From Ctenosaura bakeri (taxonomy: Eukaryota; Chordata; Lepidosauria; Squamata; Iguanidae): a DNA stretch of 64,000 bases. Below the pieces are notes generated by a model that did not search any database, was not told the DNA's origin, and was given only the letters and a program-made list of their open reading frames with translations. Position 1 is the first letter of the stretch; each line of letters begins with the position of its first letter. The position numbers and the translations under genes are program-made. This document shows positions 57,995 to 64,000 of this stretch, in pieces. The DNA is taken from positions 558,001-622,000 of the forward strand of contig CAOLHI010000399.1 in NCBI GenBank assembly GCA_948474755.1. The letters are read 5' to 3'.

Positions 57995-58084
57995 ATGAGC
58001 ACTATGCCAGGATTGCCTACAAGACCTTGCTTCTATGATATTGACCTCGACCCTGAAACAGAACAAGTTAAGGGGTTGTTTTGA
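57995..58084 (+). CDS. MTHFD1L: MTHFD1L terminal coding exon with stop codon
   Basis: The last 29 residues and TGA stop of mitochondrial formyl-THF synthetase. The translation begins MSTMPGLPTRPCFYDIDLD and ends EQVKGLF, which is the extreme C-terminus of the family. The ending VKGLF favours MTHFD1L, since MTHFD1 ends VNGLF. The exon follows a pyrimidine-rich CATTCTTTTCTTAG acceptor, with a plausible branch sequence CTTAAC at about 57967. Its phase 0 start joins exactly to the GGA-ACG end of the exon at 15761, giving the family's continuous PLVGT-MSTMPG. The initial ATG is an internal methionine, not a start codon. The joint is inferred from homology and splice signals, without transcript data. 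Confidence 0.95.
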   Translation: MSTMPGLPTRPCFYDIDLDPETEQVKGLF

Positions 58085-58340
58085 ACAAAAGTACAAGCAA
58101 AAGCATGGTTTTAGGTAAGTTCATGTTGCTCATGTTGAAAAATGTTCAGTGTTTGCAGCTTGATCTTAATCAGACTCATTCTCAGACAGACTCTTTTCTC
58201 TTTCCTGATATCATTTGGCTATCTTTCATTATATATAAAATTATAGCTTTGAAATATATAATCATATGACTTATGGTATCTTTTGTCATATCATGCTGTT
58301 TTCTTTCATTGTATATTAAAATGTTCAAAAATTGTTACAC
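58085..58340 (+). other. MTHFD1L: MTHFD1L 3' UTR (end not certain)
   Basis: AT-rich sequence after the TGA stop. The first reasonable cleavage signal is ATTAAA at 58315-58320; no AATAAA was seen before it. The true 3' end could lie further on. Confidence 0.5.
58315..58320 (+). promoter_or_regulatory. Candidate poly(A) signal ATTAAA
   Basis: The common variant hexamer, about 230 bp after the MTHFD1L stop, followed by T/G-rich sequence (TTTATTTGGTG at about 58350). Position and sequence are the only support. Confidence 0.35.
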
Positions 58341-58514
58341 CAAACTGAATTTATTTGGTGATAACAAATTTCGATTGCTTTTTAAAATCCAAAAAGGACT
58401 TACAATTCCTTCTTAAACTGAATTGGCTAAGTGCCTATTGCTCTGGAAATGAAGTAGGGCCACCTGGCCCAAAAGTAAAATAACAAAGTCTGTACTCTTG
58501 GGCAAGTGCCTAGG

Positions 58515-58515
<1 letters not shown>

Positions 58516-58545
<30 letters not shown>
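58516..58545. repeat. (AC)n microsatellite
   Basis: About fourteen AC units downstream of the gene. Confidence 0.95.
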
Positions 58546-59363
58546 GTATGTGAACTTGTAAATGAAAAGGAAAAAGGGAAAATTACAAACAAAAATCACC
58601 AGAAAAGGGCCTATGAGTTTCCATGATATAGAGAATGTTGATAGCTGCTGAGCCTGTAGAAAGAAATTCTAGGCTAACTCACTTCATTACCCTGAGGAGG
58701 ACATTTCTAAGTTCTCATCAGGCAAAATCTAGTCTTTACTGTTTGGTTGGGGAAAGAAGGAACACATTGCTGTCTAGTCATGTTTCTGTGAGCAGTTCTT
58801 GTTTCCAGTCCATTTCTTCTTTCTTCTGGTGGTGGGGGACAGAAGCCAAAACAAAATTAGGCACTGGGTAGACTGTGTTAGTTGATCAGTAAAATTAATG
58901 GTTAAGAGCTGTTGAGACCAAACTATTAATTGAGGCATTGGAAAAAAAATGGAAAGTTGGTTTCAGAGGTATAGCTATAGAGGAGTGGGGAGGTCATTGC
59001 CTTCCCCCAATATGAATTCTGTCTGACCCATGAAATTTTCATTCACTCCCCAATTTTCTGGCATTGCACTCATTTAAAATTGCAGTTAAGCACTTAGAAA
59101 AAGAATTTAGGCATCCAAATAAAAAGGGTAGGCAAAGTTACCATGGGAATGTTATTACATCAAATAGAAGAGCCCTAGGTGTGAATGATTTCTAGTATTT
59201 CACTCTCTGTAATGCTAGAAGCTGCTAGAATGCTAGAAGTTTGGGGACTGAAAGAAAATTTCATTTGAGGGGAAGAATTCTTACTAGAGGGGCAAGTAGC
59301 TACATTGCAGATGAGAGCAGGAACTGCTGTGCCGTGCCCTCCCATCTTAATGTAAGCATTCTA
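58546..59363. other. Downstream flank, nothing firm
   Basis: CAGAGGTATAGCTATAGAGG at about 58965 resembles a hAT-type end, with no partner. Otherwise unassigned. Confidence 0.4.
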
Positions 59364-59454
59364 AAGAGAACTTAGGCTGAGCAAATATATGTTGTTAATT
59401 TTAAAACATCAAGAGAACTTAGGCTGAGCAAATATATGTTGTTAATTTTAAAAC
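59364..59454. repeat. Exact 44-bp tandem duplication
   Basis: Copies at 59364-59407 and 59411-59454 (starting AAGAGAACTTAGGCTGAGC) are identical and separated by ATC. An (AAAC)n tract follows to 59477. Confidence 0.95.
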
Positions 59455-59774
59455 AAACAAACAAAAACAAACAAACAGACTTCCCAGGAATATATTTGCT
59501 TCTCCACCCTCACATTTCCACTATCTTTGGGCAAGGCTTTAACTCAGTGGTACAGCCTCTTATTTTGTGTGGAAAGGTGGGGAGAATTCCCAGGAGAGTA
59601 TCTGGCAATGCAAATACTATTGAGCAAGATGAACTTGCAGCTTCTTACTTTTTAGGAAGAAAGAAAGAAAGAACAACTCTTTCTTCTGTTTCCCATGCTC
59701 CAGATCACCCTTACAGGGAAAATAAGAAGGAAAAAGGTGTCCTTTATGTCTTCTCCCAATCCTCCCAAGAATCA

Positions 59775-59910
59775 TGAACACAATCACCCTATAAAATTGT
59801 TTAGGCCGTAAGCTGTGGCTCATCCGGAGTCACTCAGTGAGTTTCACAGATATAAGAGGATTTGAAACTGGGTCCCCTGAATTCAACAGTGCATCATATC
59901 AGCATATTGT
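59775..59910 (-). mobile_element. MIR/CORE-like SINE fragment
   Basis: ACCCTATAAAATTGTTTAGG, GGAGTCACTCAGTGAGTTTC and GATTTGAAACTGGGTCCCC follow the reversed order of a MIR-type SINE. Confidence 0.55.
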
Positions 59911-60367
59911 TTGATCAGTTCCCTTGTTTCTGAACACTGCTCTCCCACATCATTCTTCCTGTGTGTGTTCTTCAACTTCTGCCACACTCTTGATAGGATC
60001 TTGATTGGCTTGCCAGCCAAAAGTATATAGGCCCTTCTGTTCAAAGAAGGCTAGATCCCTCTTTTAACTCAGCTTTCATCCACTTTACATTCTGTTTATC
60101 TTTGTAACAATAGCACACAACATTCCTCCTGTTCCTCACACCAATACAAATGTGACAGCTCTTCCTGTCCCTCACACTTACACAAATATTTTCAAGTCAA
60201 ACTGATATTGCACTTCCTCTCCTAAAACTTGCTGGCATCTTGTCATTTAGCAAGTAGAATATTCATGAACACAGCATAACAACTGCAATAATATGACTCT
60301 GAGACAGACAGCTCCAAACACATCAAGTCATTTGCATTTATTCCTCATTAATGCTGTGTGGATATGC

Positions 60368-60370
<3 letters not shown>
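59911..60370. other. Downstream flank, unassigned
   Basis: CTCACAC/CTGTCCCTCACA repeats near 60130-60180 may be part of an old repeat. Not identified. Confidence 0.4.
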
Positions 60371-60405
<35 letters not shown>

Positions 60406-60416
60406 GTGTGTGTGTG
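60371..60416. repeat. (TC)n(TG)n compound microsatellite
   Basis: About fourteen TC units, then TG units. Confidence 0.95.
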
Positions 60417-61319
60417 CAAAAAGAAAAAATGGAAGAGTGGTGGGGGAAACATTGAAGGAGTACAAATGGATGAGGACTACATTGGATGGACACACCCATG
60501 CACATCCCCATAAAATTCTATAAATGAGGCAGAAAGGATTGCACAATAAAATGCTTTTGTGGAAGCACCTTGGATAAATGCTTAGGGGAGTTTGCAGTTT
60601 TTCTCATAAAAAAATATAAAAATACTATAACTCCCATTTGTGGGATTTTTTTTCCCGTCAAGGATTTTTCTAAAGTTTCGCCAGAATCCTTGATGTCTTT
60701 GTAGATAGATTTTTTTCCCTTAGTTATCAGGTTTGGTTTGGTTTTTTACTTTATTTATTGATTTTAAATTCAGTACCACCATAGAACTTACAATATAATA
60801 ACACATTATAGTATTTTTCTATAACAATCCCCCTTCCCAGAGAAAGGTGGCATATAAATATAATAAAAAAAACAAATAAAGTAGTTAATAACACATTTAT
60901 GTTTGCTTTGCAAAAAGTCCTGTGAGTTATTTTCAAAAGATGTAAGGATGCAGTCATATCCCCTTAGAATCAACTGCAAAATAGCCATGGGCTTAAATGT
61001 CTCTGAGCTGTACATAAACAACGTTAACAAATCTGCAAAGCAGTTACTTAAGAGAGACCTCAACTAGCTGCATTTGGCTATTGCAGTGAACCATTTTTCA
61101 TTACCTAGCCATATCTCACTGGTCATAATTAGCTGTTATGTACTATCTCAATACCAGCATCCACAATCCCAAGCACAAAGGCTTCTTTTTTCATGCAGTG
61201 TTTCAGAAACTGAAATTATACTTCTGCTTTTCAATATATTTGTCTTGTTTACATCTGAAACATGCCTCATTCTGTAGACTCTGGGCAACAATAGGGTGGA
61301 TGGATTGAAGGAGGGAGAA
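60417..61319. other. Downstream flank, mostly unassigned
   Basis: AGAGAAAGGTGGCATATAAATA at 60839 looks like a reptile repeat 3' end in + orientation. Confidence 0.4.
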
Positions 61320-64000
61320 TTTAGCTTAAAGCCAAATTAAAGCAGCTAAAACTTTAATGCTCTACTGAGTTGCCCGCCAATTAAAAACACATCAGGATGC
61401 TTGAACTTTGATGTACTTCAGGGAAAAGGGAATTCCCCAGCTGCTGAGACTACATATCCACAGCTTTCACTGTTATGGATTGAGTGTACAGTTGGTAAGC
61501 TTCTGAGAGTAATGATAATCAGTCTTAGAAAAAGCAGTGAGATGCAAAAGCAGAGGAAGTGCCCCTAACAAGAAGCAGGCCATTTGACTTAGGACATAAA
61601 CAACACTCTGAATCTCAGCCCAGAATGTAAAAGAGATCCAGCACAGATTCTGAAGAACTGGTGCCCCCAGAATTTTTGCTCCCTGCTACTACCCCATCCC
61701 CACCCCCAAAAGAGGGGACTACACTGTCTACAACTGTATCACTCTGAAGCTGACAGAAGCTGACAGCTTCCTTCCCATGAGCTTACAAAATTACACCCAA
61801 AATGTCTACCTCTGACAAAAAGGAACATTTCACAGTGGTATAGAGTTGCCAGAAGAAATGTTGTACCACTTACATAGCAGCAGAACTGAAGAGTAGATTG
61901 CATTTACTTGGTAGTTGTAATGAGGTGATACACCCTCTCTGCTGCTGTTTCTAAGCAATGGAACCTCCACCATAAATAACAAGAAGGCTTATGCACATTC
62001 ACCTGGCAAGTTTCCTCAGAAATTACTGTTGAAGCATCTGTTACTAGGATCTGTTGATGGAGTCTGTTCCTGCCTCTACCATTCATAGAGGAGTCTGTGA
62101 TGGAGAAAAAAAATAAGAAGAATTGGATCTTAGCTGGAATTCTACCAACATTCTACTCCGCAGCAGTGGTGATCTAAAATAATTGGTCTATACGTACATT
62201 TAAATTTACCCTTTAAATACAGCATAAGCTGAGATGATGGCAGTCACAACTAATTCAATTATGAACTTGGCATTGTTATATTGACAATAATATGAAAGGG
62301 AGACTACAGTTTTCTTCCCTAAGCAGTGTTAACAGAGAAATCTGTTCTGTGGTTATATAGTGGTTATATAGTGGGATCTGCATCATTGTGTCAAATATTA
62401 TTGTATCACATGGAATAGGAATTTGTCCTCCAAGCAAAATCTTTCTAATTGTAATATTTTCGAAAATTTGCAGTTTGACATCCTTTTTTAAAGGTGGCTC
62501 AGTCTTTTTGGCTTTAAAAAAGAGCCAAAAAAGGACAGATTTGTTTATTCAAGCAATGAAAGTGTGAGCTCTTAAAATACTTTATTTTCCCCTTTTCTCT
62601 ATTTCTAGACTTCTGAAAATACAAATGATAGCTTCCATGTTTCCTGGAGTAGGAGACAACCATGAAGAATGCCTACAACTTACAACAAGTCTTTAGAAGA
62701 ATACTAGAATAGACCAAAAAAGAAAAATAAGCTCACCTCTGAAGCCTTTTTGTAATGAAAAACCAAAGCAAGGACAACAGCAGGAACAATACTGACTAAT
62801 TTATTCTCAGGCAGAGTGTAAAGGAATGTCCTGCAAGGCATGCAATTGCCTGTACATGGTTCACTCCAAAAGGTGTGCAGAAGAGGAAGATCGAAAGAAA
62901 GCGTATAAACTGTTTTCTATTTCAGCTAGGAAACCTAATTAGTACTCTCCTCTCTGTCAGTTTAAAAAATTTAATACTAAAAGTATATTTCTGCTTGATC
63001 AAATGTAATGCATTTTAATAGTGTACAGTGATGTTTCTTGCTGTTAGCAGCTGAAGCACTGAATAACATTAGTTGGAAATGTCTGAGGGATCAGTCAGCG
63101 TTACCTTGGGCACTGCTGGAGGGTGGAGTGGGGGAGAGGAGCTAGGATTTCAAATGAGGGATCTCATTTCAAAAATCAGCCAAAGAATGCTATAAAAGTT
63201 GAACATCCTACTGCTGTTCCTGCCACCCCACCATCAAGAAACAGCTGTAAATGCTCATAACTTCATGTGTTCATCACTATTGCTGTTTGCCAAATAAGTT
63301 GCCATGAGCTGTTGACTCTGACTCTCCAAAATATCTCAAATATCTCCGAAATATCTCCTTTCTTTTTCACAGTAAATAGAAATCACAATACTTCATCTGC
63401 AAGCCTCTAAATTCTTTTTTCAGCCTTAACCTATACAGGAGTTTCTGTGGCTCCTAAGAAGAGATTTGGCTTTTGTTTGGATACTAGTTTAAACTGGACG
63501 TTTGAAACATGAGGATGGATACATGTACAGACATAGTACATAATATACAAGCTTTTTAAGGCCCACTGAAATCAATGTAATGATGCACTGCATTATATAG
63601 TGTTTTGCTGAACTGGAGCCAAAAGCACTCATATCTATATTTATAGATATATAATGTATTTATTTCTCCAATTCAGCTGCTGGTACTGGTAGTCCAACTG
63701 AGTTCTTTCCCATGTTATGAAAATGAAAGCATACTCAGGCAAGAGGTATTTCAATCCTTTCCTGTACAATAACCTTCACCACCACCAAACTTCCTCTGAT
63801 TGCAAATACTTAAGAAAAGGCCAGGACTGTAGTGGTGGTATGACCCAAAATGAGGCAGAGAAGTTACCTCAATGTGCTGCCTCTGCCCAGTTCCAAACAA
63901 TTTCCTCATCCTACCATGTCCCCATCCCCATCTCAAGTCTTTTCCTAAGAGTTTCCTGACTACAAGGAGTATCTTATAGGGGGTATAGGGCAACAGCAGT
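61320..64000. other. Downstream intergenic sequence, nothing assigned
   Basis: No exon recognised. 62498-62540 holds a small hairpin (TTTTTGGCT/AGCCAAAAA). In other amniotes AKAP12 follows MTHFD1L, but no part of it is visible here. Confidence 0.5.

Noticed and set aside
15609..58084. Processed pseudogene of MTHFD1L
   Set aside because: The two coding parts are separated by a large intron with proper splice sites and open frames.

Overview
Vertebrate nuclear DNA, almost certainly from a squamate reptile (lizard or snake). The evidence is the repeat mix: CR1 retrotransposons, several Bov-B (RTE) copies, tRNA-derived SINEs whose 3' tails match Bov-B (the Sauria-SINE arrangement), an L1 fragment, a Penelope-like fragment, and hAT-like and Harbinger-like non-autonomous DNA transposons, all in an AT-rich intronic background. 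The species cannot be fixed from this.

Only one host gene was found: MTHFD1L, the mitochondrial 10-formyl-tetrahydrofolate synthetase, on the + strand. Its last two coding exons are at 15609-15761 (51 codons) and 57995-58084 (29 codons plus stop). Both joints are phase 0 with canonical GT/AG signals, and the exons are separated by a 42,233-bp intron. Bases 1-15608 are the preceding intron. Bases 58085-64000 are the 3' UTR and downstream flank. No other protein-coding gene, tRNA, rRNA or CRISPR array could be supported.

Region by region. 1-15.6 kb: SINEs (one split by a CR1), an 8-bp-TSD hAT-like element, two CR1 3' fragments, a Penelope-like endonuclease fragment and a GC-rich, hairpin-rich MITE about 0.5 kb before the exon. 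15.8-34 kb: an unassigned repeat family, SINEs, a 2.8-kb CR1 with endonuclease and reverse transcriptase disabled by one visible frameshift, L1-derived pieces and an LTR-like block. 34-48 kb: three Bov-B copies (one carrying a Harbinger-like MITE), a 1.2-kb hAT-like element with perfect 8-bp TSD, and a Bov-B/SINE head-to-head junction. 48-58 kb: sparse repeats and a second GGCCC-type MITE. 58-64 kb: gene end, microsatellites, an exact 44-bp tandem duplication and a MIR-like SINE.

Nearly all long open reading frames apart from the CR1 ones are chance or antisense. I see no undescribed gene system. The more interesting material is the transposon layering and a few uncharacterised repeat families.
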